DNA of 64,000 bases, taken from NCBI GenBank assembly GCA_014584605.1, contig JACTMO010000062.1:1-64000 (forward strand), written 5' to 3'. The notes beneath the pieces were generated by a model. That model ran no database searches. It saw nothing but the letters and a program-made list of their open reading frames with translations, and was not told the origin of the DNA. Origin of the DNA: Bacteroidota bacterium. Lineage in GTDB: Bacteria; Bacteroidota; Bacteroidia; Flavobacteriales_F; PHOS-HE28. Positions 1-9,046 of the stretch are shown in pieces; position 1 is the first letter of the stretch, and each line of letters begins with the position of its first letter. Made by a program: the position numbers and the translations under genes.

Positions 1-165
1 CTTCAGCAGGGCGGGCTGGTCGTTGATCAGGTCGTTGGGGTGGCCCGAGCCGAGGGTGTCGAACTCGTGCAGGTACTTGGTGACCATCGGCGGCTGGGCG
101 ACCGTGGTCACCGGCGCGGTGAGGAGGACAAGGACCAGAACCCATGGGTGGAGATGCGTACGCAT
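1..165 (-). CDS. Secreted protein of unknown function, N-terminal part only
   Basis: An uninterrupted reading frame runs from ATG at 165 off the left edge of the window, giving 55 residues. The start MRTHLHPW is followed by a hydrophobic stretch rich in V and L and a probable signal-peptidase site after TTVAQ, so the product is probably exported. The mature part begins PPMVTKYLHEFDTLG. A TACTTTCG -7 box lies about 25 bases upstream. I do not recognise the family from this fragment. It is divergent from lpxK. Confidence 0.6.
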   Translation of the reverse strand, partial: MRTHLHPWVLVLVLLTAPVTTVAQPPMVTKYLHEFDTLGSGHPNDLINDQPALLK

Positions 166-189
166 GGGAGGGGGGTGAGGGGGGTGTGT

Positions 190-197
190 CGAAAGTA
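190..197 (-). promoter_or_regulatory. Candidate -7 box for the leftmost secreted-protein gene
   Basis: TACTTTCG on the minus strand differs by one base from the Bacteroidota -7 consensus TAnnTTTG and lies 24 nt before the ATG at 165. No convincing -33 TTG was found. Confidence 0.4.
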
Positions 198-282
198 AGC
201 AATACCTGCTCGCCGCCGGATGCGGACCTCCGTTGATGCTGCGTTGCTTTGCACCCGAACTGACCGCAGCATCAGGATCCGT

Positions 283-1335
283 ATGCGATCCCTTCCATCG
301 CCCCTCACCTGGCCCCTGGCGGCGGTGCTCCGCCTGCGCCACGCGCTCTACGATGCCGGCCTGCTGCGCAGCACGCGCCCTGCGCTGCCCACGATCGCCA
401 TCGGCAACCTGGCCCTGGGCGGCACAGGCAAGACCCCGATGCTGGAACTGGTGCTGCGCACGCTGGAGGACCAGCGCCCCCTGGCCACCCTGAGCCGGGG
501 CTACGGCCGCCAGGGCACCGACATCCACGAGGTGCACCCCGGGGATACGGCGGACCGCAGCGGCGATGAGCCCGTGCAGGTGAAGCGGAACCACCCGGCG
601 GTACGCGTTTTCGTGGGGGCCGATCGGGTGAAGGCCATCGGCGTGATCCAGGAGCAGGTGCCCGGGGTGAAGGCCGTGGTGCTCGACGATGCCCTGCAGC
701 ACCGGAGGCTCGACGCCGGCCTCAACATCCTGCTCACCACGGCCCAAAGGCCCTACTGCGACGATGCCCTCGTGCCTGCAGGCACCCTGCGCGACCTGCG
801 TTCCCGGGCCCGCAGCGCACAGGTCGTGGTGGTCACCAAGTACACGTCCGCACCTTCGGCCGATGAACAGGCGGCGTGGCGCCACAGGCTGCACCTGGGT
901 CCGCACCAGCAACTGTTCTTCGCGGGCATGGCCTACGGGCCGCCGCGCCTCCTGGACGGGCGCCCCCTGGACCCCGCGCCGGGAAGGGAGACCTGCGCCC
1001 TGGTGTTCACCGGCATCGCGCATCCGCAGCCCCTGGTGGCGCATGCACGGTCCTTGTTCGGCACCGTGGAGCACCTCGCCTTCCGCGACCACCATGCCTT
1101 CACCGCGGCCGATCTGGCCCTGCTGGCGCGGCGATTCGATACCTTCGCGCCCGCTCCGAAACTGCTGATCACCACGGAGAAGGACGCCGCCCGCCTGAGG
1201 CCCCTGCTGGCCGACGGCCCGCTCGGCGACCTTCCCCTGGCCACCATCGGCATACGGACCGTGATCCTCAACGAACCCGAACGCTTCGCCGAGCTCCTCC
1301 GCAACCATGTTGGAACGCATCCAGCGCATCGCTGA
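283..1335 (+). CDS. lpxK: Tetraacyldisaccharide 4'-kinase (LpxK)
   Basis: LpxK phosphorylates the 4' position of the lipid A disaccharide at the cytoplasmic face of the inner membrane. The 350-residue product has the usual family length. It opens with the membrane-associated N-terminal region (ALYDAGLLRS near residue 25), and the P-loop GNLALGGTGKT is at residues 41-51. An upstream ATG at 220 adds 21 residues that do not look like the family, so the start at 283 is preferred. The last 29 bases overlap punA, which suggests translational coupling. A weak -7-like TTGCTTTG is at 244-251. Confidence 0.92.
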   Translation: MRSLPSPLTWPLAAVLRLRHALYDAGLLRSTRPALPTIAIGNLALGGTGKTPMLELVLRTLEDQRPLATLSRGYGRQGTDIHEVHPGDTADRSGDEPVQVKRNHPAVRVFVGADRVKAIGVIQEQVPGVKAVVLDDALQHRRLDAGLNILLTTAQRPYCDDALVPAGTLRDLRSRARSAQVVVVTKYTSAPSADEQAAWRHRLHLGPHQQLFFAGMAYGPPRLLDGRPLDPAPGRETCALVFTGIAHPQPLVAHARSLFGTVEHLAFRDHHAFTAADLALLARRFDTFAPAPKLLITTEKDAARLRPLLADGPLGDLPLATIGIRTVILNEPERFAELLRNHVGTHPAHR

Positions 1336-2119
1336 CCACCTGAAGAAGGCCACCGGCGGCTTCGTGCCGGAGACCGGCATCATCCTCGGCACCGGCCTCA
1401 GCGGGCTGGGGCGCGAGATCCAGGTGGCGCACAGCATCCCGTACGGCGACATTCCCGAATTCCCGGTGAGCACCGTGCAAGGCCATCCCGGCCGCCTGCT
1501 CTTCGGCACCCTCGGCGGAAAGTCCGTGGTGGCCATGCAGGGCCGCTTCCACTTCTACGAGGGCTGGAGCATGGCCGAGGTGGTGCTGCCGGTGCGCGTG
1601 TTCAAGCTGCTGGGCATCCGCCGCCTCTTCGTCAGCAACGCCTGCGGCGGGGTGAACCCCGACTTCGAGGTGGGCGACCTGATGCTGCTCAACGACCACA
1701 TCAACCTGTTCCCCAACCCGCTCATCGGCCCCAACCTGGACGCCCTCGGCACGCGCTTCCCCGACATGAGCGAACCCTACGACCGGGCGCTCATCGCCCG
1801 CGCCAAGGCCATCGCCGCGCAGCACGGCATCGCCCTGCGCGAAGGCTGCTACGTGGGCCTCACCGGCCCCACCTTGGAAACCCCTGCGGAATACCACTAC
1901 GTGCGGGTGATCGGCGGCGACGCGGTGGGCATGAGCACCGTGCCCGAGGTCATCGCCGCCCGGCACATGGGCCTGCCCTGCTTCGCCATGAGCGTGATCA
2001 CCGACATGGGCGTCAAGGGGCGCATCGAGAAGACCACCCACGAAATGGTGCAGCGCGTGGCCGAGGGGGCCGAGCCCAAGCTCACCCTCATCATGCGCGA
2101 ACTGATCGCCAGCGCCTGA
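1307..2119 (+). CDS. punA: Purine-nucleoside phosphorylase
   Basis: Cytosolic phosphorolysis of purine nucleosides to base plus (deoxy)ribose-1-phosphate for salvage. At 270 residues it fits the trimeric low-molecular-mass class. Visible signatures are the phosphate loop GTGLSGLG (residues 29-35), the block HFYEGW, SNACGGVNP, the purine-site GPTLETPAEY and VGMSTVPEVIAARH. The base-contact loop reads VITDMG, with Asp where mammalian enzymes have Asn; the effect on base preference is not clear. It overlaps lpxK by 29 bases and its TGA shares one base with the gatB ATG. Confidence 0.93.
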   Translation: MLERIQRIADHLKKATGGFVPETGIILGTGLSGLGREIQVAHSIPYGDIPEFPVSTVQGHPGRLLFGTLGGKSVVAMQGRFHFYEGWSMAEVVLPVRVFKLLGIRRLFVSNACGGVNPDFEVGDLMLLNDHINLFPNPLIGPNLDALGTRFPDMSEPYDRALIARAKAIAAQHGIALREGCYVGLTGPTLETPAEYHYVRVIGGDAVGMSTVPEVIAARHMGLPCFAMSVITDMGVKGRIEKTTHEMVQRVAEGAEPKLTLIMRELIASA

Positions 2120-3615
2120 TGGAGCCCAGGGATGCCGTGACCGGAAGCGCCGCGCCCCACTGGAGCGCGCGGTACGAACTGGTGGTGGGCCTGGAGGTCC
2201 ATGCCCAGCTCCGCACCCACAGCAAGGCCTATTCCAGCGACGCCAACGCGTATGGCGACCACCCGAACACCAACGTGAGCGTGGTGTCCCTGGGCCATCC
2301 GGGCACCCTGCCGGTGCTCAACCGCGCCGTGGTGGACCACGCCATCCGCCTGGGCCTGGCCACCGGATGCACCATCGCGGAGCGCATGCACTTCGCCCGC
2401 AAGAACTACTTCTACCCCGACCTGCCCAAGGGCTACCAGATCACCCAGGACAGCACGCCCATCTGCACCGGCGGCCATGTGATGATCCCGGTGGACGGCG
2501 GCGAGAAGCGCATCGGCATCACCCGCATCCACATGGAGGAGGACGCCGGCAAGAGCATCCACGATGTGGATCCCTTCCACACGCTGGTGGACCTCAATCG
2601 CGCCGGCGTGCCGCTGGTGGAGATCGTGAGCGAGCCCGACATCCGCAGCGGGCAGGAGGCCTACGACTACCTGGTGGAGGTGCGCCGCCTGGTGCGCCAT
2701 CTGGACATCTGCGACGGCAACATGGAGGAGGGCAGCCTGCGCTGCGACGCCAACATCAGCGTACGGCCCAGGGGCAGCGACCGCTTCGGCACGCGCTGCG
2801 AGGTGAAGAACCTCAACAGCTTCCGGAACGTGATGCGCGCCATCGAGCACGAGGCGCAGCGCCAGAGCGAGGTGCTGGACGCCGGCGGCACCGTGCACAT
2901 GGAGACGCGCACCTTCGACGCCGCCCGGGGCGTCACCGCCGGCCTGCGGAGCAAGGAGCTCGCCCACGACTACCGCTACTTCCCCGAGCCCGACCTGGCC
3001 CCCCTGCGCGTGACGCCGCAGCACCTGGAGCGCGTGCGCGCGGCCATGCCCCCCCTGCCCCGCGAGCTGCGCGCCCGCTACACCGGCCAGCTGGGCCTCA
3101 GCGCCTACGACGCCGGGGTGCTCACCGACGACAAGGCCACGGCGCTCTACTTCGAGGCCGTGCTCGCCTCCTGCCCCAACACCAAGGCCGCCGCCAACTG
3201 GATGATGGGCGATGTACGCGCCTGGTGCAATGCCCAGGGCCGCGCCATGGAGGACTTCCCCCTGCCCCCCGCCCGCATCGCCGAGCTCATCGCCCTGATC
3301 GACGCCGGCGCCGTGAGCCACAGCACCGCCTCCCAACGCCTCTTCCCCCTGATGCTCGAACAGCCGGGCACCCCGCCGCAGGAGCTCGCCCAACGGCACG
3401 ACCTGCTCCAGCAGCGCGACGACGGTGCCGTGGAGGCCGCCATGCGCGAGGCCATGGCCCGCTACCCGGACAAGGTGCAGGCCTACCGCCAGGGCAACAA
3501 GGGCCTGCTCGGCCTGTTCATGGGCGAAGTGATGAAGGCCACCAAGGGCAAGGCCGACCCGCGCCAGGCCAACGCCGTGGTGCGCGCCCTGCTCGAACAA
3601 GACACGACCTCCTGA
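2119..3615 (+). CDS. gatB: Asp-tRNA(Asn)/Glu-tRNA(Gln) amidotransferase subunit B
   Basis: GatB is the kinase and tRNA-binding subunit of the GatCAB complex, which converts misacylated Glu-tRNA(Gln) and Asp-tRNA(Asn) to the amidated forms. The 498-residue protein shows the family opening ELVVGLEVHAQL (about residues 18-30), ARKNYFYPDLPKGYQ, GITRIHMEEDAGKS, NRAGVPLVEIVSEPD and GSLRCDANIS, then a C-terminal YqeY-like helical region ending VNAVVRALLEQ. The start codon overlaps the punA stop (TGATG). gatA and gatC are not in the window. Confidence 0.95.
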   Translation: MEPRDAVTGSAAPHWSARYELVVGLEVHAQLRTHSKAYSSDANAYGDHPNTNVSVVSLGHPGTLPVLNRAVVDHAIRLGLATGCTIAERMHFARKNYFYPDLPKGYQITQDSTPICTGGHVMIPVDGGEKRIGITRIHMEEDAGKSIHDVDPFHTLVDLNRAGVPLVEIVSEPDIRSGQEAYDYLVEVRRLVRHLDICDGNMEEGSLRCDANISVRPRGSDRFGTRCEVKNLNSFRNVMRAIEHEAQRQSEVLDAGGTVHMETRTFDAARGVTAGLRSKELAHDYRYFPEPDLAPLRVTPQHLERVRAAMPPLPRELRARYTGQLGLSAYDAGVLTDDKATALYFEAVLASCPNTKAAANWMMGDVRAWCNAQGRAMEDFPLPPARIAELIALIDAGAVSHSTASQRLFPLMLEQPGTPPQELAQRHDLLQQRDDGAVEAAMREAMARYPDKVQAYRQGNKGLLGLFMGEVMKATKGKADPRQANAVVRALLEQDTTS

Positions 3616-3625
3616 CCCCCACGTG

Positions 3626-4774
3626 ATGAACCGCAGCCTCCGCCATCCCGCCCTCCCCTTGCTGATCCTCACCCTCGCCGCCTGCACCAACGGCGGTGGT
3701 GGCCGGCCCATCGAGCTCGCCATCGAGGGCGCCGGCGGGCGCACCGTGTTCTTCGAGCGCTTCGAGAACAACAGGCCCGTGCGCGTGGACAGCACCGTGC
3801 TCTCCCCCGAGGGCAAGGGCACCCTGCACGTTCCGGCGTTGCCGCTGGACTTCTATCGCATCCTGATCGACGACCACGATGCCCTGATCGTGGCCCTGGA
3901 CAGCGCCGAGACCCTGACCCTGCACGCCAAGGCCGGGGCCCTCGCACAACCCACCACGTTGGAAGGCTCCAAGCACACCCAGGACCTGCACGGCTTCTAC
4001 CGCGAGGCCACCGCGTACGAGCACCGCATCGACTCCCTGCGCCGCCTCATGGCCCAGGGCGCGGGCGACAGCACTACCGTGGACGCCATCAACGCGGCCA
4101 TGGAAGGCTACCGCGGCCTGTGCAAGGACGCCATCAACGGGCATCCGGGATCGCCGGTGCAGCTGACCGCCGTGAGCAAACTGAACATGCAGCAGGACAT
4201 GGACAGCTACGCGCTGGTGCGCGACCAGCTGCGCAAGACCATGGGCCGTTCGGGCTTCTTCATCGCCTTCCGCGACCAGGTGGACCGCATGGAGAAGCAG
4301 GCCGAGGCCATGAAGCAGCAGGAGGCCGAGATGCAACGTCTGAGCAACCTGGTGCCCGTGGGCGGCCTGGCGCCGGAGATCGCACAGCAGACCCCCGACG
4401 GGCGCACCATGAAGCTCAGCGAGCTGCGGGGCAAGGTGGTGCTGATCGACTTCTGGGCCAGCTGGTGCAAGCCCTGCCGCATGGAGAACCCCAACGTGAA
4501 GAAGGTCTATGACCGCTTCCACGCCAAGGGCTTCGAGATCCTCGGCGTGAGCCTCGACCGCACCAAGGAGGCCTGGACGGCCGCCATCCAGCAGGACGGG
4601 CTGCCCTGGCACCACGTGAGCGACCTCGGCTTCTGGAACAACGCGGCCGCACAGGAATACGGCGTCAGCAGCATCCCCTTCACCGTGCTGGTGGACCGCG
4701 ACGGCAAGGTGATCGACAAGAACCTGCGCGGGCCGGCGCTGGAACGCCGCCTCAGCGAGCTCTTCGGCGGCTGA
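3626..4774 (+). CDS. TlpA-like thioredoxin-fold lipoprotein with N-terminal DUF4369-like domain
   Basis: Probable periplasmic membrane-anchored thiol-disulfide reductase. The N-terminus is a lipoprotein signal with lipobox LAAC (lipidated Cys20). Residues about 25-120 resemble the DUF4369 domain common in Bacteroidota, a helical segment follows, and the C-terminal 140 residues are an AhpC/TSA-TlpA thioredoxin fold with active site WASWCKPC (Cys281 and Cys284). A cis-Pro region (SSIPFTVLVD) is also present. The ATG at 3626 is chosen over an adjacent GTG at 3623. It follows gatB by 10 bases and precedes the M1 peptidase by 12, so it is probably in the same transcript. The partner protein is unknown. 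Confidence 0.88.
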   Translation: MNRSLRHPALPLLILTLAACTNGGGGRPIELAIEGAGGRTVFFERFENNRPVRVDSTVLSPEGKGTLHVPALPLDFYRILIDDHDALIVALDSAETLTLHAKAGALAQPTTLEGSKHTQDLHGFYREATAYEHRIDSLRRLMAQGAGDSTTVDAINAAMEGYRGLCKDAINGHPGSPVQLTAVSKLNMQQDMDSYALVRDQLRKTMGRSGFFIAFRDQVDRMEKQAEAMKQQEAEMQRLSNLVPVGGLAPEIAQQTPDGRTMKLSELRGKVVLIDFWASWCKPCRMENPNVKKVYDRFHAKGFEILGVSLDRTKEAWTAAIQQDGLPWHHVSDLGFWNNAAAQEYGVSSIPFTVLVDRDGKVIDKNLRGPALERRLSELFGG

Positions 4775-4786
4775 GCCGCACCCGCC

Positions 4787-7765
4787 ATGCGCCCGGCGCT
4801 CCTGATCACGGCCCTGGCACTGGTGCACGGCGTCCGCGGGCAGGAGCGCTTCCAGCAGCGCGTGGACCATGTGATCGACGTCCGCCTCGACGACCGCGGA
4901 CACCTGCTGCGCGGCACGGCCACCTTCACCTACCACAACAACAGCCCCACGGCGCTCGACACCCTCCGGGTGCACCTGTGGCCCAACGCCTATGCCGGCC
5001 GCCACACCGCCCTGTGCCGCCAACAGGATGCCGCCGGCGACCTGGAACTGCACTTCGCCCGTGCGGAGGACCGTGGCGGGATCGACAGCCTGGCCTTCAC
5101 CGCCCACGGGCAGGCGCTGCACTGGGGCCACCACCCGGAACACCCCGACATCGCCTGGATCGCCCTCGGCACCGCCCTGCCGCCCGGAAAGACCGTCACC
5201 ATCGCCACCCCCTTCCGCGTGAAGGTGCCCGATGGCCGCTTCTCCCGGATGGGGCACACCGGCCAGGCCTACTACATCACCCAGTGGTACCCGAAACCCG
5301 CCGTGTTCGACCACGACGGCTGGCACGCCATGCCCTACCTCGACCAGGGTGAGTTCTTCGCCGAGTTCGGCAGCTACGACGTGCGCATCACCCTGCCCGC
5401 CAACTACGTGGTGGGCGCCACCGGCCTGCTGCAGGACGCGGGGGAAAGGCAATGGATGGACTCCCTGGCCGCCCTGCCGGCCCCACCGCCCACCGTCCGC
5501 AAGGGGGCCGATCGCTTCCCGCCCTCGGACAGCGCGTGGAAGACCCTTCATTTCGTGCAGGACAGCGTGCACGACTTCGCCTGGTGCGCCGACAAACGCT
5601 TCCTCGTGCGCAAGGGCAGCGTCGCCCTGGAGCGCAGCGGCCGCACCATCACCACCTGGGCCCTGTTCACCCCGCGGAACGCGACCCTGTGGGCCAACGC
5701 CACGGACCACATCGCACAGGCGCTCGACCACTACAGCCGCATCGTGGGCGACTACCCCTACGCGGCGTGCACGGCCGTGGACGGCACCATCAGCGCGGGC
5801 GGCGGCATGGAGTACCCGATGTTCACCATCATCGGCACCATGGGCGACCCGGTGAGCCTGGACAACGTGATCGCCCACGAGGTGGGCCACAACTGGTTCC
5901 AGGGCGTGCTGGCAAGCAACGAGCGCGACCACCCGTGGATGGATGAGGGCATGAACAGCTACCTGGAACTGCGCTACATGCGCGCGCACCATCCCCGGGG
6001 CGGCACCGCCTTCGGGGTGCCGGGCGCCGCGCGGCTGCTGCGCCACCTCCACGACCCGCACCGGGCGGAAAGCGAGCTCGGCTACCGCTTCAACGCGCGC
6101 CGCGACCTCGACCAGGCGCCCGACCTGCCCTCCACACACTTCACGCCGATGAACTACGGCACCATGGTGTACATGAAGACCGCCCTGGTGATGGACCAAG
6201 TGGAGGCCTTCCTGGGCACGGCCGTGATGGACAGCTGCCTGCAGGCCTACTACCGCACCTGGGCTTTCCACCATCCCGCGCCGGACGACCTGCGGCGGGT
6301 GTTCGAGCAGGTGAGCGGCCGCGACCTGGGCTGGGCCTTCGACGGCCTGTTGGGCAGCCGCGCCAAGGTGGACGTGAAGGCCGTGCGCCTCCGGGGGAAC
6401 GAGCTGCGCTACCGGATCAAGGGCGGGGTGGCGACGCCCTTCCCGGTGACGGGCCTCGGGGAGGGCTGGCAGGGCACGGTGTGGGTGAGCCCCGACAGCA
6501 CCGGCCGCACCCTCCTGCCCGCGGCGGCGGACCGCGTGCGCATCGACGCGGGGCAACGCACGCTGGACATCGACCGGCGGAACAACAGCGTGCGGGCGCG
6601 GGGGCTGCTGCGCCGTTGGGCCACACCGCGCCTGGCCCCGCTGCTGGGCGTGGAACGCGAGGACCGCCGCTCCACCTGGTGGGCCCCCGCCGTGGCCTGG
6701 AACGCGCACGACGGCCTGATGGCCGGCATCGCCCTGCACAACGTCACCTACCCGATGCAGCGCCTGGAATGGGCCGTGGCCCCGTTGTTCGGGTTCCGCA
6801 GCGAACGCTTCGGCGGAGGCGCAAGGTTGATGTGGCACCACGACCGCCTGATGCGCGGGCCCATCGGGAACGTGCACGCCGGCATCTCGGTGCGAAGCGC
6901 CTCGCTCTTCGCCGAGCCACCGCTGCAAAGCGGTCATCTGCGCCTGGCCCCGGAGGTCGTCGTGGACCTGCGCAGCGACCCCGGGCGGCGGAAGGCGGCC
7001 CATTCCCTCCGCCTCCGAAGCGTGGTATTGCGCCGTCGCCTGCAGGGGATGCAGGGGGACACCCTGGCCATCGACCGCACGGACGAGGACATCTTCCACG
7101 GGCTCGCCTACCGCATGACCGGGCGCAAGCCCCTGGCCCCGCGCACCCTGGAGGTCGACCTGACGCACCACGCCGCCTTCACCCGGCTCTCCGTCGAGCT
7201 CCGCCAGGCCTTCGTGTACGACCCCCGGGGGCACCGCGTGGCGCTGCGCCTCTTCGCCGGGCACTTCCTGCGCAAGGAGGTCGCCCGGATGGACCGCAGC
7301 ATGGGCTGGCGCCTCCACTGGGGATCGAGCGACATGCAGTTCGACCACCTCTTCCTGGACCGCCAGGACGTGGGCCGCAACACCGCCCAGCAGATGGCCA
7401 AGGAACAGGGGGCCTTCCGCGTGCCCACCGCGCAGGGCACCTCCGACAGCTGGATCGCGGCGCTCAACCTGGAGGCCGACATGCCCTTCGTGATCCCCCT
7501 GAGCCTCTACGCCAGTGCCGGCGCCGCACCCTACACCCTGGTGTCCTCCGGCATCAGGTCCCGACAGTGGCGCATGCACGCCGAGGCCGGCATCGGCATC
7601 CGCATCGTGCGCGACGTGGCCGAACTGTGGGTGCCCCTGCTCTTCACCCGCGACATCGCCGATGAACTGGCGCTGCGCGACGTGGACTTCGCCGAGCGCA
7701 TCCGCTTCGTGCTGGCCCTGGAGGAGCTGAACCCCGCGAAGTTGCTGCGCGGATCGCAGCATTGA
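4787..7765 (+). CDS. M1-family metallopeptidase with C-terminal membrane-associated-type region
   Basis: Secreted zinc aminopeptidase-like protein of 992 residues with an N-terminal signal peptide ending near VRGQ. The zinc site is HEVGH (residues 364-368) with the third ligand Glu387 in WMDEGMNSY, and the substrate-anchoring motif GGMEY is at 339-343. The catalytic part ends near residue 560. The remaining 400 or so residues, after a run of beta-type repeats, end in alternating hydrophobic strands (for example WVPLLFTRDI) and could form a beta-barrel or sheet domain; this is inference. It is the last gene of the tightly packed lpxK-to-M1 group. No typical T9SS tail is seen. Confidence 0.87.
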   Translation: MRPALLITALALVHGVRGQERFQQRVDHVIDVRLDDRGHLLRGTATFTYHNNSPTALDTLRVHLWPNAYAGRHTALCRQQDAAGDLELHFARAEDRGGIDSLAFTAHGQALHWGHHPEHPDIAWIALGTALPPGKTVTIATPFRVKVPDGRFSRMGHTGQAYYITQWYPKPAVFDHDGWHAMPYLDQGEFFAEFGSYDVRITLPANYVVGATGLLQDAGERQWMDSLAALPAPPPTVRKGADRFPPSDSAWKTLHFVQDSVHDFAWCADKRFLVRKGSVALERSGRTITTWALFTPRNATLWANATDHIAQALDHYSRIVGDYPYAACTAVDGTISAGGGMEYPMFTIIGTMGDPVSLDNVIAHEVGHNWFQGVLASNERDHPWMDEGMNSYLELRYMRAHHPRGGTAFGVPGAARLLRHLHDPHRAESELGYRFNARRDLDQAPDLPSTHFTPMNYGTMVYMKTALVMDQVEAFLGTAVMDSCLQAYYRTWAFHHPAPDDLRRVFEQVSGRDLGWAFDGLLGSRAKVDVKAVRLRGNELRYRIKGGVATPFPVTGLGEGWQGTVWVSPDSTGRTLLPAAADRVRIDAGQRTLDIDRRNNSVRARGLLRRWATPRLAPLLGVEREDRRSTWWAPAVAWNAHDGLMAGIALHNVTYPMQRLEWAVAPLFGFRSERFGGGARLMWHHDRLMRGPIGNVHAGISVRSASLFAEPPLQSGHLRLAPEVVVDLRSDPGRRKAAHSLRLRSVVLRRRLQGMQGDTLAIDRTDEDIFHGLAYRMTGRKPLAPRTLEVDLTHHAAFTRLSVELRQAFVYDPRGHRVALRLFAGHFLRKEVARMDRSMGWRLHWGSSDMQFDHLFLDRQDVGRNTAQQMAKEQGAFRVPTAQGTSDSWIAALNLEADMPFVIPLSLYASAGAAPYTLVSSGIRSRQWRMHAEAGIGIRIVRDVAELWVPLLFTRDIADELALRDVDFAERIRFVLALEELNPAKLLRGSQH

Positions 7766-7828
7766 CGGCCCTCCCGGGGATGTCCACGGCCCGGTCGAGG
7801 CTGCATCATCACCACGATCCCGAGCACT

Positions 7829-7870
7829 GCATATTTTATGTAGTGTATTTTATGCAGCGTATTTTACGTA
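7829..7870 (+). repeat. Three exact-period 14-bp tandem repeats upstream of the AAA ATPase
   Basis: Three adjacent 14-mers (7829-7842, 7843-7856, 7857-7870) fit G(C/T)(A/G)TATTTTA(C/T)G(C/T)A. The TATTTTA core starts at 7832, 7846 and 7860, an exact 14-bp period. The block is strikingly AT-rich in GC-rich DNA. It runs directly into the candidate -7 box and ends 10 bases before the ATPase start codon, so it is probably a binding site for a regulator or for the ATPase itself. That function is inference. Confidence 0.8.
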
Positions 7871-7876
7871 CCTTCG
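7869..7876 (+). promoter_or_regulatory. Candidate -7 box (TACCTTCG) of the AAA ATPase
   Basis: TACCTTCG ends only 4 nt before the ATG at 7881, and its first two bases are the last two of the third 14-bp repeat. If functional, transcription would start at or inside the start codon, giving a leaderless mRNA. Confidence 0.45.
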
Positions 7877-7880
7877 GGGC

Positions 7881-9005
7881 ATGGATGAGGGGTTCAATCC
7901 CTTCCTGCTGCAGGGCTACGAGGGCCCCGACACCTTCTGCGACCGCGCCACGGAGCTGGCGTTCCTGAAGGATGCCATGGCCAACCAGCGGAACGTGAGC
8001 CTCATCTCGCTGCGCCGCCTGGGCAAGACCGCACTGGTCCGGCATTTCTTCGCCGGCCAGCGGAGGTTCACGCCCGTGTTCGTGGACCTGTACCGCACGG
8101 TGGACCAGCAGGACATGGTGCTGCGCATCGTGCGGGAGACGGTGGCCCAGGTTGGCAAGCCCAGCGGGGCCTGGCTGCGCGAAGTGGGCCAGGCCATCCG
8201 CTCCATGGAGTTCAGCCTGCATTTAGATGCGATCACCGGCCTGCCCGAATTCGGCGTTTCCGCACGGCCGGGCGAACCGAAGACCCCGCCCTTGGACGAG
8301 CTGTTCCGCTTCCTGGAACACCGGAAAAAGCGGGTGGTGATCGCCCTGGACGAGTTCCAGCAGGTGGTGGAGTATCCCGAACGCAATACCGAGGCCCTGC
8401 TGCGCGAACACGTACAAAAGCTGCGGAACGTGCAGTTCATCTTCTCGGGAAGCGACCGGCGGATGATGCAGGCCATCTTCGCCCACGGCAAGCGGCCTTT
8501 CTACCAAACCACCGAACCGCTGTACCTCGGGCCCATCCCCGCCGGGGAGTATACTGCGTTCATCCTCCGCCATTTCGCCAAAGGCAAGCGCCGCATCAGC
8601 GAAGCGCTCGTCAAACAGGGCCTGGGTTGGTGCCGCGGCCACACCTACTACGTGCAATACCTCTTCAACCGCCTGTACGGCCTGGCCCTGCGCCATTACG
8701 AGGCCAGGGATCTCGCCGCCGTGCAGACCAGCATACTGAAGGAGCGCGCCCCCGAGTACATGACGCTGAAACGGCTGCTCAGCCCCAACCAGGCCGTGCT
8801 GCTGGAAGCCATCGCCAAGGAAGGTGTCGTGGCAAAGCCCCTGGCCATGGCGTTCCTCCGGAAACACGGGCTGAGCGCCCTGAGCACCGTGCGCCAAAGC
8901 CTGGGCGTGCTGCTGGACAAGGAGCTGCTGCACCAGGCGGAGGACGGCTACCGCCTTACGGACGTCTTCCTGGGCCATTGGCTGGCCGGGACCCATGAAC
9001 CGTGA
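7881..9005 (+). CDS. AAA family ATPase of the archaeal-ATPase-like (STAND-related) group
   Basis: The 374-residue product has a P-loop written SLRRLGKT (residues 43-50), where the usual first Gly is Ser, and a Walker B IALDEF (154-159, Asp157 and Glu158). FSGS near residue 192 is a sensor-type segment. Residues from about 280 form a winged-helix-like C-terminal domain (LSPNQAVLLEAIAKEG). This architecture is typical of the archaeal ATPase/DUF234-type NTPases that are scattered through Bacteroidota, whose cellular role is largely unknown. It stands alone, with its own repeat-decorated promoter, and has no toxin or nuclease partner next to it. Confidence 0.82.
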   Translation: MDEGFNPFLLQGYEGPDTFCDRATELAFLKDAMANQRNVSLISLRRLGKTALVRHFFAGQRRFTPVFVDLYRTVDQQDMVLRIVRETVAQVGKPSGAWLREVGQAIRSMEFSLHLDAITGLPEFGVSARPGEPKTPPLDELFRFLEHRKKRVVIALDEFQQVVEYPERNTEALLREHVQKLRNVQFIFSGSDRRMMQAIFAHGKRPFYQTTEPLYLGPIPAGEYTAFILRHFAKGKRRISEALVKQGLGWCRGHTYYVQYLFNRLYGLALRHYEARDLAAVQTSILKERAPEYMTLKRLLSPNQAVLLEAIAKEGVVAKPLAMAFLRKHGLSALSTVRQSLGVLLDKELLHQAEDGYRLTDVFLGHWLAGTHEP

Positions 9006-9046
9006 ACACCGACCGCCACCGCACCCTTCGCCATCTTTGACCCCCG

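Noticed and set aside
3518-7762. 1414-codon minus-strand frame across the M1 peptidase
   Set aside because: Shadow of the plus-strand M1 gene, which has an intact zinc site and signal peptide. The translation is compositionally biased and unlike any protein.
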